A stretch of 64,000 bases of DNA from Polyangiaceae bacterium. GTDB taxonomy: Bacteria; Myxococcota_A; Polyangia; Polyangiales; Polyangiaceae. A model generated the notes under the pieces. That model saw only the letters and a program-made list of their open reading frames with translations, had not been told where the DNA came from and made no database searches. Below, piece by piece: positions 34,806 to 43,089 of the stretch (position 1 is the first letter of the stretch; the number at the start of each line of letters is the position of its first letter). The DNA lies in assembly GCA_016929495.1 (NCBI GenBank), contig JAFGIS010000297.1, forward strand, positions 1-64,000, read 5' to 3'. The position numbers and the translations under genes are program-made.

Positions 34806-35735
34806 CTACCCTCCTCCGTGCAGGACTTTCATCACGAGCTTCGCTGCCACCATGAGCACGGCGAAGTAGGCAATGTAGGCGAAGACGTTGCGCAGGCGCG
34901 GGCCACCGAGACGCCGCGTGAGCGACGCCCCGATCTGCGAGCCCAGCGTGGACCCAATGAGCAAGCCGAGAACCAGGACGAGGTTCACGTTCCCCTTCAT
35001 GCCGTGCGTGAAGGCACCGTACGCGGAGGAGAACATGATCTCGAACAAGTCCGTGCCGACGGCGACCGCCGTCGGACACCCGATGATGTAGATGAGCGCG
35101 GGCATGCGGATGAATCCGCCTCCAACGCCGAGCAGGCCGGCCAGGACCCCGGTCGCGAACCCGACACCCAGGATCACCCACAACGAGATGGAGGCGATGC
35201 CGGAGCGCGGCAGTGAGATCATGGGCGGCAGGTGGAGCGCCGACAAACGCTCGACGAACCAGTTCTTCTCGATCGTGTCCGAGCCGCCCGCGCGCACACT
35301 CGCCAGAGCCTTGCGCGACTCCCGCAGCACGACGGTGCCGATCCAGACGAGCAAGACCATGTAGATGACGCTCATCACGAGCGTCATGACGGGGATCTGT
35401 GCGTGGCCCAGCGTGACATGCCCCGCCCTCTTGAGGACCTCGAGCCCGGTAGCACCCACCTCGACCCCGCCCGCCGTGCCGGCGCACATCAGGAGGCCGA
35501 GCCGGTAGTCGATGTTGCCGATGCGCCCATGACGAATGGTCGCCGCGGTAGACATGCCCGCCATTTGTGCAAGGTCCGAACCGACCGCGACGTTGTACGG
35601 AACTCCGAACAGGATGTTCAGCAGTGGCGTCAACAGAAACCCGCCACCGACTCCGAACAGCCCAGCCATGAATCCGACGACGAGCCCCAGGATCGCGAAG
35701 CTGGCCAGGGCATTGAGAATGGTCATTCCAAACAT
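34806..35735 (-). CDS. TSUP (TauE/SafE) family sulfur-anion transporter
   Basis: This 309-residue membrane protein has the two TSUP signatures: GLFGVGGGFLLTPLLNILF near residue 26 and GLLGVGGGFIRMPALIYI near 198. Both halves carry the conserved VAVGSDLAQMAG and VAVGTDLFEIMFSS segments. About eight hydrophobic helices are seen. The start overlaps the stop of PEPS-like C in a TGATG arrangement, and the small membrane gene follows by 2 bases. This tight coupling links a transporter to a PEP-synthase-like enzyme, a key argument that the two act together. Substrate unknown; a sulfur oxyanion is likely from family and locus. Confidence 0.88.
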   Translation of the reverse strand: MFGMTILNALASFAILGLVVGFMAGLFGVGGGFLLTPLLNILFGVPYNVAVGSDLAQMAGMSTAATIRHGRIGNIDYRLGLLMCAGTAGGVEVGATGLEVLKRAGHVTLGHAQIPVMTLVMSVIYMVLLVWIGTVVLRESRKALASVRAGGSDTIEKNWFVERLSALHLPPMISLPRSGIASISLWVILGVGFATGVLAGLLGVGGGFIRMPALIYIIGCPTAVAVGTDLFEIMFSSAYGAFTHGMKGNVNLVLVLGLLIGSTLGSQIGASLTRRLGGPRLRNVFAYIAYFAVLMVAAKLVMKVLHGGG

Positions 35736-38305
35736 CAGAGGTCCCTCCTGGGCTTCGCTTCACCGCCGTCAGCGTCAGCGGACTGCGAATCCTCTTCCAC
35801 GTGAAAGCGGTAGTTACCGGCGAGGAACGCCGCAACATACCATTTCATACTGGCTTCGTCAGCCATGAACATGTCAAGCTGGCGTGAACACGCCATCAAG
35901 CGCCCCAGCATGTCGAGGCGGTCTTCGGTCACCTCGCGCGGATAGCGCCGGAGCCAAGCATTGACGAGGTCCTCCCGCACATCGACGCAGAAGCCGAAGT
36001 GCTGCAGGCACTCCTGAAGGAACCGGGCCCGCAAGTTCTTGCGGAACGCTTCGGTGCCTCCGCCCTTGAATCGGAAGTCGATGAAGTTCGAGCTCTGGCT
36101 GTCGTCCACGCACGAGTCGACCATGGCATAGTGGTAGGCAAGGCGTGAGTTGAAGTTCATGTAGTTGTCGCCCACCGCGACGTAGCTGCGAGCGCCGAGC
36201 TCACGCGCCTCATTGGCGCGGTCCGTGATGGCGCGCGCCACGACCGAGGCAAAACCCGATAGGTTCACGTAGTCCCGCCCGGCCCAGGATACGTCTGGGT
36301 GGGTCATGCCACGCCACAGAGCCCGGAACGGCAGCGAACGAATAGCTTCTGGGCGTATTCTCGGCGCGGGCTGCGCCTCGGGTTCGAGTCCTCCACCCAG
36401 ATCGAGGACGTGCAAGTCGATGGGCACATTGCACTCGAGCACACGGGTGCTTGAATTCCGCCCCTCGGACTCCTCGTCACCGAGCGAGAATACGGTCTGT
36501 ATTGCCTTTTCGTGCGCGAAACGCACGACGTCGTGTACGGAACGGCAGCTCGAAGCCCGAAAGCTCCACGCGCTTGGGTCGAGTAGCTTGAGGGAAGTGA
36601 CGCGCTCGGCAAGCGGGTGAGGTGAACGCGACGCGCGCTGACGCGCCCGGTCCTTGGCATCCGCCGCGAACAGCAGACCCGGGTAGACGCGTCTGGCAGC
36701 TGCATCCAAGCTCGCGGAGTCTGCGCCCGCAAGCAAGCGAGTCGCTTCACCGGCATCGAATAGCGCAGGTACACGGTACTCTCGTACGAGAGCAGCGGAG
36801 TGGCCGGCCGGGTTGCCGAAGTCGACAATCAGGCCGCCGATGCGTCGCAGGAACTTGACGCATTCGGGGCACGTGTGTCGCAGCACCACGATCGCTCCTT
36901 CGGAAACCCGCTCGAGAGTCCTGGCACTCTCCGCGATGTGAACGGGCCCCGAGGCGCGCCCCGGATAGATGGTGACGCCGCCTGTGAGCAAGGGAGCGAC
37001 CTTGGGTGCGCGCATGATACGTGGGCGGTCGGCGCCCAGCCGGAGCGGGCGCGCCTGCAGGACCCAAATAGTCCCTGCGTCGTCGACGGCCCATTCGATG
37101 TCCTGTGGCGCACCGCACAGCTTCTCGAGACGCAAGGCCAGGGCGGCCAGGGCCGCGAGTTCCCCATCGTCGACGCTAGCCTGGTTTGCCAGGTCGGCAG
37201 GCGCGGCTTCCTCGCGCACGCCGCCGCCAGGTAGCATTGCGCTACGCACGCCCTTGTACTTGACATGGCGGGCCAATACGTCGTGACGGCGCGTCCGGGA
37301 GACGAGGAACCGGTCGCCCGTCGAAGCACCGGTGAAGCCGACACCCCACGACGCGGTGACCAGCAAGGCGTCGGAGCGCGCGTCCGCCGGGTCGCGGGTG
37401 TACAGGACACCTGAGCTGCGCGCCTGAACCATGTGTAGAAACAGTACGGCCATTGGGCAGTCCGCTTCCGCCACGCCTGAGCTCACGCGGTACGCCATGG
37501 CGCGCGCGTTGAACCGGCTGGCCCACACCGCCCGACAGGCCTCGGCGAGTTCGTTCTGTGGAACATGAATGCGACTGTCGAACTGCCCCGCGAAGGTCAG
37601 GGCGCTGTCCTCCCCGACCGCGCTGGAGCGCACTGCGAAGGTGTCGTGAGTCCGACACATCAGACGGCGGAGCTCCGCGCGAATCGCCACGTCGATCGGC
37701 TCAGGCACCGGAGTCGCGAAAACCTGCTCGCGCAAGCGGTGCGACGCGCGAGACAGACTGGACAGGTCGTCGACGTCGACGTGAGGCAGCTCGGATCGGA
37801 GGCATCCGTACAGATTGGCCTCACGCGCGAACTGGTTGTAGGCGCGTGTCGACAGCACGAATCCGTCCGGTACCGGGAGACCGTTGGCGCGCAGCAACGC
37901 GAGCTGCGTGGCCTTGTTGCCCACCAGAGGCGCATGCTCCTTGAAGATGTCGGCGAGCGGGTAGGAAATGGCGCCCTGCTCCACGCGCTGGACACTGGCA
38001 AGTTGGCTAGCCACCTCGTTCTTGATAGCGCCGAGCACCGTGAGCAACTCGCCGTATCGGCCCTCGGAGAGTCGCTCGAGAGCGTCGACCAACGCCTCGG
38101 TACGTTCGAGCAGCAGATCGACGCACTCGCGAATATGCGGGTCGCCCGCCGGAACGAGCAGCAGGTCGTTCTCCAGCGCCGTGATCAGCTCCAGCGCCGT
38201 GGCGTTGTTGCCGAGCAGCTCCTGCAGAGCGCGAAACCTGCGAGCCAGCCTGTCCATCGGGGACTCCGTGGACCGTGCCGGAGGGGGCGGGCGTCTTCCA
38301 AGCAC
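35735..38305 (-). CDS. PEP-synthase-like protein C
   Basis: This 856-residue paralog of A and B starts at a GTG at 38305 with GGGGAGGA 8 bases upstream; an in-frame ATG lies at 38257. Order: helical N-terminus with DPHIRECVDLLLERTEAL; ATP-grasp domain (PLVGNKATQLALLRANGLP, AVRSSAVGEDSALTFAGQF, PQDIEWAVDDAGTIWVLQAR); swivel domain with histidine (NPAGHSAALVREYRVPALF, near 520). The unnamed C-terminal domain (about 575-830) has VHDVVRFAHEKA, LHVLDLGGGL, LAYHYAMVD and FRFKGGG. The usual PEP/pyruvate barrel is missing. Both ends overlap TSUP genes (TAGTG upstream, TGATG downstream), so it is translationally coupled to two transporters. Confidence 0.82.
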   Translation of the reverse strand: MLGRRPPPPARSTESPMDRLARRFRALQELLGNNATALELITALENDLLLVPAGDPHIRECVDLLLERTEALVDALERLSEGRYGELLTVLGAIKNEVASQLASVQRVEQGAISYPLADIFKEHAPLVGNKATQLALLRANGLPVPDGFVLSTRAYNQFAREANLYGCLRSELPHVDVDDLSSLSRASHRLREQVFATPVPEPIDVAIRAELRRLMCRTHDTFAVRSSAVGEDSALTFAGQFDSRIHVPQNELAEACRAVWASRFNARAMAYRVSSGVAEADCPMAVLFLHMVQARSSGVLYTRDPADARSDALLVTASWGVGFTGASTGDRFLVSRTRRHDVLARHVKYKGVRSAMLPGGGVREEAAPADLANQASVDDGELAALAALALRLEKLCGAPQDIEWAVDDAGTIWVLQARPLRLGADRPRIMRAPKVAPLLTGGVTIYPGRASGPVHIAESARTLERVSEGAIVVLRHTCPECVKFLRRIGGLIVDFGNPAGHSAALVREYRVPALFDAGEATRLLAGADSASLDAAARRVYPGLLFAADAKDRARQRASRSPHPLAERVTSLKLLDPSAWSFRASSCRSVHDVVRFAHEKAIQTVFSLGDEESEGRNSSTRVLECNVPIDLHVLDLGGGLEPEAQPAPRIRPEAIRSLPFRALWRGMTHPDVSWAGRDYVNLSGFASVVARAITDRANEARELGARSYVAVGDNYMNFNSRLAYHYAMVDSCVDDSQSSNFIDFRFKGGGTEAFRKNLRARFLQECLQHFGFCVDVREDLVNAWLRRYPREVTEDRLDMLGRLMACSRQLDMFMADEASMKWYVAAFLAGNYRFHVEEDSQSADADGGEAKPRRDL

Positions 38306-39366
38306 TAGTCTTCCTCCCCGCTCATGTCATGGCCGAGCGCATGAGCGCTGCGGGTCCACAGGGCCCGGGCGACCACGCCGCCAACCAGCGCGACGACGAG
38401 TGCGGCCGCGCCGAACAATGCGACCAGGCTGGCAACGTGCAGCACGGTCCGGACACCCGGAGGTAGCGTGGACCAGCCAGCGTCGGCGCTGAGCATCGGC
38501 AGTGCCAGAAGTCGGCCGAAACCTACGAGGCCGAGTACGAAGCAGCTGGCGATACGGATGGGAGTCTCGCGCATCAGCCGCGCGCCGACCATTCCGAGAT
38601 GGAAACCCGGAATCGAGCCCAGGTAGAGCAGCAACGTTGCGTGCAGGTTTACGTGACCGCGCACGGCGAACGTCACGGCCCCGTAGGCACCGATGACGAG
38701 TACCAACGACAGATCAGCGGCGATCGCGATGGAGGCTGGCATGCCCAGCAGGTAGATCAGCGCGGGCACCGTGAGGAATCCGCCCAGAGCGATCGTGCCG
38801 CCGAACCAGCCAGCGACGAACCCGATAGCCAGCACGAGCCACAACGAGACTACCACGTTCGAAGCAGGGAACCGTATGACAGGCGGCATTCGCAACGGCC
38901 TGAGCCGTCGCATGACGCCCTTGACGGATAGAGGTCGCGCAATGGGCGCGTGGCGCCGGCTGCGCCACAGGTCCATGAGGAGCATGTGCGTTACCGCGCC
39001 AAGGACGACGATGAGGACGCCGCTGACGTGCATGTCTGCGACCGCGCGGCCGTAGCGCTCGCGGAGCAGCGCGGTGACACCACGGCCCAGTTCAACACCG
39101 GCGACGCTGGGAAGCGAAAGCAGAACGAGCAGCTTGGGATCAACGCGACGCAGCGCGTTCCACCTGCGCTTGCTCGTCGCCATGCGGCCCAGCCGGTGAA
39201 GCAGGTTCGACCCGACCGCCGTCAACCCGTCAACGCCGAGCCCCATCAACCCCGGGACCATTACAAAGGCACCCCCTCCTCCAACGAACCCGCCGAGCAT
39301 TCCGCCCACCAGCCCGAGCGCGATCAGGCCTACGACGTTGACAGTCTCGACCGGGACAAACTGCAT
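38305..39366 (-). CDS. TSUP-like transporter with C-terminal extension
   Basis: This 353-residue membrane protein has a TSUP-like first repeat (GMLGGFVGGGGAFVMVPGL) and a second near residue 190 (GWFGGTIALGGFLTVPALI). It differs from the neighbouring TSUP proteins in using GGGG and ALGG instead of GVGGG, and in a longer, basic central loop and C-terminal tail ending in SAHALGHDMSGEED. Two more hydrophobic segments near residues 260-345 lie beyond the usual TSUP end. The start overlaps the stop of the small membrane gene at 39366 (TGATG) and the stop overlaps PEPS-like C. It belongs to a tightly packed operon starting at 40017. Confidence 0.78.
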   Translation of the reverse strand: MQFVPVETVNVVGLIALGLVGGMLGGFVGGGGAFVMVPGLMGLGVDGLTAVGSNLLHRLGRMATSKRRWNALRRVDPKLLVLLSLPSVAGVELGRGVTALLRERYGRAVADMHVSGVLIVVLGAVTHMLLMDLWRSRRHAPIARPLSVKGVMRRLRPLRMPPVIRFPASNVVVSLWLVLAIGFVAGWFGGTIALGGFLTVPALIYLLGMPASIAIAADLSLVLVIGAYGAVTFAVRGHVNLHATLLLYLGSIPGFHLGMVGARLMRETPIRIASCFVLGLVGFGRLLALPMLSADAGWSTLPPGVRTVLHVASLVALFGAAALVVALVGGVVARALWTRSAHALGHDMSGEED

Positions 39367-39602
39367 CACCTGAATCCGCAGAGTTGGAGCAGCGCCTGAA
39401 CGACGCGGCGGCAGCAATAGGCAGCCAACGCAGCCCACAGCACGACGGCACCGACCTCGAAGCCAACGTTTCTGGTCAGGACATCGACCAGACGCGCCGG
39501 GGGTCGGAACGCCGTGTAGTAGACGCCGAGTGCGGCGGGCACGAAGAACGCCAAGCTCAGAATCTGGGGTTCCCCGCGTCGGCCCATGCGCACCTTATCC
39601 AT
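39366..39602 (-). CDS. Small two-helix membrane protein
   Basis: This 78-residue protein has two hydrophobic segments (ILSLAFFVPAALGVYYTAF and FEVGAVVLWAALAAYC) with a charged start (MDKVRMGRRGEPQ). It overlaps the upstream gene by 8 bases and the TSUP-like gene by one base (TGATG). I do not recognise the family. Because of the overlaps it is surely co-translated and could be a transporter accessory subunit. Confidence 0.65.
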   Translation of the reverse strand: MDKVRMGRRGEPQILSLAFFVPAALGVYYTAFRPPARLVDVLTRNVGFEVGAVVLWAALAAYCCRRVVQALLQLCGFR

Positions 39603-40017
39603 TCCGAAGTTGGTCGAAGCCGAGGAACCCCGGCTTCACATCCACCATGGAATTCGCGACAGTTTCGAGCGACTCCGTTGCCCGCATCGGCAGGCCGGCT
39701 GGTGCAAGAGCCGCACTGCCGATGAACAGAACGCGCAAGGCTGCACCGCGGTAGAGGCCCCGGTGAAACGGGAAGGATCGGCGCCAGAGCGAAAGCTTGT
39801 GTTCACGCACCGGCAGAGGGGCTTGCGGATCCAGCGCCCGCAGGACGCAGAAGAGACCGCGGCCGTGCTTGTGTGTCCACCAGTTCAGCTGCTCCGGAAA
39901 CGAGCCTCCGCATCTTGCGTTTCGCTTCCGTGCAACCGCAGGTAACGACACCACCCGGACGACCAACGCCACGACGAAGAGCACGAGTGCGACCCATGGA
40001 ACGAGTACGAGTACCAT
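39595..40017 (-). CDS. Hypothetical membrane protein heading the TSUP/PEPS operon
   Basis: This 140-residue protein starts at the ATG at 40017 with CGGAG upstream. An N-terminal hydrophobic helix (LVLVPWVALVLFVVALVVR) is followed by a basic loop (ARKRNARCGGSF, NWWTHKHGRG). A second hydrophobic stretch is RVLFIGSAALAPAGLPM, before a polar end. The first third recalls the N-terminus of DsrM (43077), but the similarity is too short to assign. It is the first gene after a possible promoter (TTGATG, 17 bases, TACCAT on the minus strand) and a GTGCAT-type palindrome. An in-frame extension to 40281 crosses that palindrome and is rejected. Confidence 0.6.
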   Translation of the reverse strand: MVLVLVPWVALVLFVVALVVRVVSLPAVARKRNARCGGSFPEQLNWWTHKHGRGLFCVLRALDPQAPLPVREHKLSLWRRSFPFHRGLYRGAALRVLFIGSAALAPAGLPMRATESLETVANSMVDVKPGFLGFDQLRNG

Positions 40018-40029
40018 TCGGACTCCGTC

Positions 40030-40050
40030 ATGCGTGTCGAGACTATGCAG
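40030..40050. promoter_or_regulatory. Candidate operator ATGCGT-N9-ATGCAG upstream of the TSUP/PEPS operon
   Basis: This is the fifth and weakest member of the site family, with the exact 9-base spacer. It lies 13 bases before the ATG at 40017 and just downstream of a possible -10 box, the same arrangement as at dsrA. If real, it places the accessory cluster under the same regulator as apr, dsr and sat. A chance match cannot be ruled out. Confidence 0.5.
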
Positions 40051-40333
40051 TAGCCACGTATGGTACCGGCACGCAGAAGCGGCATCAAGCCTGGAAAGAA
40101 TCCCGGGCCGACGGTCGGTCTTGTGCCTGCGCGTCGCCGGCAGAGCTCTAGCGTCCGGACGAGCGCCGAACCTTGCTACGGCATGCACTCGACAGGGAAC
40201 CCCGTCATCCGCTGGAAACACCCGCGCAGTCACCAAGCGCGATGCGCGCACAGACGAAGACACCCCCGCGGCGCTTCCCACGTGAGGAACACACGACCCT
40301 CAGATCGCGCCTGCCGAAAACAGACCGAGCAAG

Positions 40334-40371
40334 GGCGGGGGAGCCCCCCTAGGGAGGGGGCCGTCCCCGCC
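40334..40371 (-). terminator. Strong GC hairpin downstream of sat
   Basis: GGCGGGG (40334-40340) pairs with CCCCGCC (40365-40371), and GCCCCC (40343-40348) with GGGGGC (40356-40361), around a short loop. It lies 20 bases beyond the sat stop. No long T-run follows on the minus strand, so it may terminate or protect the transcript. Confidence 0.55.
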
Positions 40372-40391
40372 TCCACCTGCGAAAGCTCGAG

Positions 40392-41618
40392 CTACTTCTT
40401 GGTGGGAACGTCCCCGGTGGCGTACCCGTGGACCTTGATCTCAACCTTCTTGTCGAGGTTCTTGTAGTACTCCTTGAGCACTTCCAGCACCTCGGGACGG
40501 CTGAAGTCCGGATCGAGTTCTCCGCCTTCCGACAGAGTCTTGCGCACCATCGTTCCGGACAGGGTGAGCCGGTCCTCCTTGGGGTGCGGGCACGTGCGTG
40601 CCGATGCCATGCCCCGGCATTTGCGGCAGAACCAAGTCCAGTCGATCTTGATCGGCTGGAGGAGCAGTGAGCCCGACGGGATTTCGTCGAAGATCTTCTG
40701 TGCGTCGAACGGGCCGTAGTACGTCCCCACGCCCGCATGATCTCGCCCCACGATGAGGTGCGTGCAGCCGAAGTTCTGGCGGAAGACGCCGTGCAGCAGA
40801 GCCTCGCGCGGGCCGCCGTAGCGCATCTCCATCGGGTAGCCGCCCTGGAGGCAGGTACCCTTGACGAAGTAGTTGTCCACCAGGACGTTGATGGCACGCA
40901 CGCGCACGTCAGCCGGAATGTCGCCCTCCTTCAGCTTGCCCACGAGCTGATGGATGAACAAGCCATCGACGACCTCGATCGCGATCTTCGCAAGGTACTC
41001 GTGCGAGCGGTGCATCGGGTTGCGCAGCTGCAGCGCTGCAACGGTCTTCCAGCCAAGCTCTTCGAACTTGGCGCGGCTTTCCTGCGGCCGCATGTAGACG
41101 TCGCGGAACATCTCCGGGTAGTAGCTCTCGGAGAGTACCTTCACCGGACCCGCCAAGTTGATGTCGGCCTGGTCGAGTACTTTCTTTACACCGGGGTGCT
41201 CGGGATCGTCAGTGCGGAAGACCTGCTTGCACTCGTAGGCCTTGTCGATGGTGAATTTCTCGGTGACCTGCATGGTCGCCATCGTCTCGCCCGTCTCGTC
41301 GTCGACTAGGGCGACGCTCGCGTTCGGGGCGATTCCGTTGGCCACGTCCTTGTTTGCGGAGAGCGTGATCGGAATCGGCCAGAAGAGCCCGGAGCTGGTC
41401 TTGTAGTCGGCACATACGCCCTTCCAGTCGGCTTGACCCATGAAACCGAGCAGCGGGGTGAACGCTCCGATGCCCATCATGATCAAGTCGGACGTCTCTC
41501 GAGACGTCATGCGTACCTGAGGAAGGGTGCTCGCCCTCTTCAACTCCTCCTCGCGCTCTTTGCCCTGGAGCAGAAGCGGTTTCAGTTCCTTGGAGCCGTG
41601 CGGTTGAATCAATGCCAT
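40392..41618 (-). CDS. sat: Sulfate adenylyltransferase (ATP sulfurylase)
   Basis: Sat activates sulfate with ATP to APS and pyrophosphate, the first step of sulfate reduction. The nucleotide-binding motif [12 protein letters not shown] (QXRNP plus HXXH) is near residue 187 and [17 protein letters not shown] near 283. [15 protein letters not shown] holds cysteines that bind zinc in the dissimilatory enzymes. The length of 408 residues is normal for the homo-oligomeric type. The ATG at 41618 has GGAGGCA upstream; the longer frame would enter dsrC. The gap to dsrC is 40 bases and both are on the minus strand, so they should be co-transcribed. Confidence 0.97.
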   Translation of the reverse strand: MALIQPHGSKELKPLLLQGKEREEELKRASTLPQVRMTSRETSDLIMMGIGAFTPLLGFMGQADWKGVCADYKTSSGLFWPIPITLSANKDVANGIAPNASVALVDDETGETMATMQVTEKFTIDKAYECKQVFRTDDPEHPGVKKVLDQADINLAGPVKVLSESYYPEMFRDVYMRPQESRAKFEELGWKTVAALQLRNPMHRSHEYLAKIAIEVVDGLFIHQLVGKLKEGDIPADVRVRAINVLVDNYFVKGTCLQGGYPMEMRYGGPREALLHGVFRQNFGCTHLIVGRDHAGVGTYYGPFDAQKIFDEIPSGSLLLQPIKIDWTWFCRKCRGMASARTCPHPKEDRLTLSGTMVRKTLSEGGELDPDFSRPEVLEVLKEYYKNLDKKVEIKVHGYATGDVPTKK

Positions 41619-41658
41619 GGTGCCTCCTCGTTTGCTGTGCCAAGTGGCAGGCAAGCTG

Positions 41659-41976
41659 CTACACACACCCCGTGGGCTTGGGCAGCCCTGCTACCTTGCA
41701 GGCGCCCTTGGCTGGCCCGCTCGGGAACAGCTCGTAGATCTGCTTCAGCGGGATCCCCGTGTCCTTGCAGAGCTTGCGGATCATCGGGGCGATGTTGTTC
41801 TTCAGGTAGTACTCGCGCAGGTAGTTGACGAGCTTCCAATGCTCTGCCGAAAGCTCCTGCACGCCTTCGGTCAAGGCCAGGGACTTGGCCACCGCTTCGT
41901 CCCACTGCGAGGGGTCAGCAATGAATCCGTCTTCGTCGACTTCCAGCGATTTGCCGCCTAGCTCGATATTCGACAC
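41659..41976 (-). CDS. dsrC: DsrC, sulfur-carrier protein of sulfite reduction
   Basis: DsrC is the small carrier that takes the DsrAB product as a trisulfide and is reduced by DsrMKJOP. Both essential cysteines are present in the C-terminal arm: [14 protein letters not shown] gives C-X10-C with the last cysteine next to the final residue. The body ([43 protein letters not shown]) matches the family. The length of 105 residues is normal. A ribosome site (AAGGAGG) precedes the ATG, and the candidate operator lies 48-68 bases upstream. This is the catalytic form of DsrC, not the TusE-like form without the first cysteine. Confidence 0.97.
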   Translation of the reverse strand: MSNIELGGKSLEVDEDGFIADPSQWDEAVAKSLALTEGVQELSAEHWKLVNYLREYYLKNNIAPMIRKLCKDTGIPLKQIYELFPSGPAKGACKVAGLPKPTGCV

Positions 41977-42023
41977 GCGCGGCCTCCTTGGTGTAGTGGG
42001 CAGACCATCCTACCCTGGCGCGG

Positions 42024-42044
42024 ATGCATATCTTCTGCACGCAC
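42024..42044. promoter_or_regulatory. Candidate operator ATGCAT-N9-ACGCAC upstream of dsrC-sat
   Basis: This palindrome differs from GTGCAT-N9-ATGCAC at one base in each half and keeps the 9-base spacer. It lies 48 bases before the dsrC ATG. A TTGACA hexamer on the minus strand (42054-42059) starts 9 bases before it, so the operator would overlap the -10 region. Confidence 0.6.
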
Positions 42045-42482
42045 CATGGAGGGTGTCAAGCAGTATGCAGGGTAGGGGTCCGTCCAGCCGGACGCCTCCT
42101 CTGCGTCAAACAAGGGCGGATAGTCCGCCTGCTGGCCGGTTCGGGCTCTCCAGAATCGGGACCCTCGAGCCGTCAACACGCGCAGCGGCCGCTTGGGCTG
42201 CTGTTGCTCGTTCCACGTAGGGACCGAGCACCCACCGGAAGGCAACGACCTTGCAGATGACGAGCGTTGCCGGGGGACGGCCGTTGGCCCGCACCCACCA
42301 GTAACAACGCCCCGCGCAGACTCGCGTCATCGCCGTTGCCCCGGTGCACTTTCTGGACACGCATGCCGCGGGCCCTACGCTCACCACAGGGCCAGTCAAA
42401 CCGGGGCGACCGACTGACAAAAATCAATACAAACAGCTCGTTGAGCCGCCAAGCCACAGGGTCGGGCGCTGGTTGACACAGG

Positions 42483-42503
42483 GTGCGTGCTGGTGCTATG
42501 CAC
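42483..42503. promoter_or_regulatory. Candidate operator GTGCGT-N9-ATGCAC upstream of the dsrM operon
   Basis: This palindrome has one mismatch to GTGCAT-N9-ATGCAC. TTGACA at 42473-42478 ends 4 bases before it, so the site lies between the -35 and -10 positions, with the right half covering a TATGCA that could serve as -10. It is 80 bases upstream of the RsbRD-type gene that heads dsrMKJ. Confidence 0.62.
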
Positions 42504-42582
42504 ACAAGCCCACGCGGCAAGCGCCGCGCCGGTGTCGAACAGGCTTTCGCCAGAATCGTGAGGGCTTGTGGCCGCGGTGACG

Positions 42583-43089
42583 ATGGACCAGACGCTAGTC
42601 GAACGCCGGTCCCACATCCTTTCCAAGTGGCTCGATGCGGTGCTGAGCCGCTACCCGGAGCAGACTCGCGGTGCTCTCGCTCGGCCGGCTGACGCTCTCG
42701 CCAACCCAATGGGGGCCATCATCGTCGAGGGGCTCGGTGCCGTGTTGGATTGCGTGTCTGGGGCGCCGTCGACCACGGTCGAAGAGCCGCTCGACCGCCT
42801 CATGCGCCTCTGGGCGCTCGACGGCCCGGAAGTCTCCCATGCATTGGGCTTCCTCGAGGCGCTGAAGGGACTGCTGTGCGCTGAGCTTTCCGGAGTGCCA
42901 GGCGAGGGCCTCGCGGTGGCCGAGGCGCGCATCGACGAGCTGGCGGCACGAGCCGCCGAACGCTTCGCCGCGGCGCGCCGCGCGCTCGTGGAGATCCGCA
43001 CGCGCGAGCAAGAGCACGGACGGGCCACGCTGCTCGAGCGTTTGCAGCGCGAGCGACAGGACAGGAGGAAGCAGCCATGTCAGCGGTAG
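42583..43089 (+). CDS. RsbRD N-terminal-domain-like protein preceding dsrM
   Basis: This helical soluble protein of about 168 residues resembles the RsbRD N-terminal domain proteins often found in front of dsrMKJOP in sulfate reducers. Typical features are an early RRSHILSKWLDAVLSRYP segment, a central EEPLDRLMRLWALDG, and a long C-terminal charged coiled coil (RRALVEIRTREQEHGRATLL). Start choice is uncertain: ATG 42583 is preferred, with GTG codons at 42568 and 42577 as alternatives. Its 3' end overlaps dsrM by 13 bases. Its role in the Dsr complex, perhaps as a globin-like regulator, is unknown. Confidence 0.75.
   Translation: MDQTLVERRSHILSKWLDAVLSRYPEQTRGALARPADALANPMGAIIVEGLGAVLDCVSGAPSTTVEEPLDRLMRLWALDGPEVSHALGFLEALKGLLCAELSGVPGEGLAVAEARIDELAARAAERFAAARRALVEIRTREQEHGRATLLERLQRERQDRRKQPCQR

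Larger units (their letters stand above)
40018..40391. other. Promoter of the TSUP/PEPS operon and terminator of sat
   Basis: The minus-strand promoter candidate here is TTGATG (40083-40088) with TACCAT (40060-40065). The palindrome lies at 40030-40050. Near the sat end is the hairpin at 40334-40371. No gene is evident. Confidence 0.55.
41977..42582. other. Divergent regulatory region between dsrC-sat and the dsrM operon
   Basis: This gap of about 600 bases holds two palindromes (42024-42044 and 42483-42503), each near a TTGACA box on the matching strand (42054-42059 minus; 42473-42478 plus). The stretch 42420-42450 is A/T-rich compared with its surroundings. Frames inside do not look coding. 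Confidence 0.6.
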
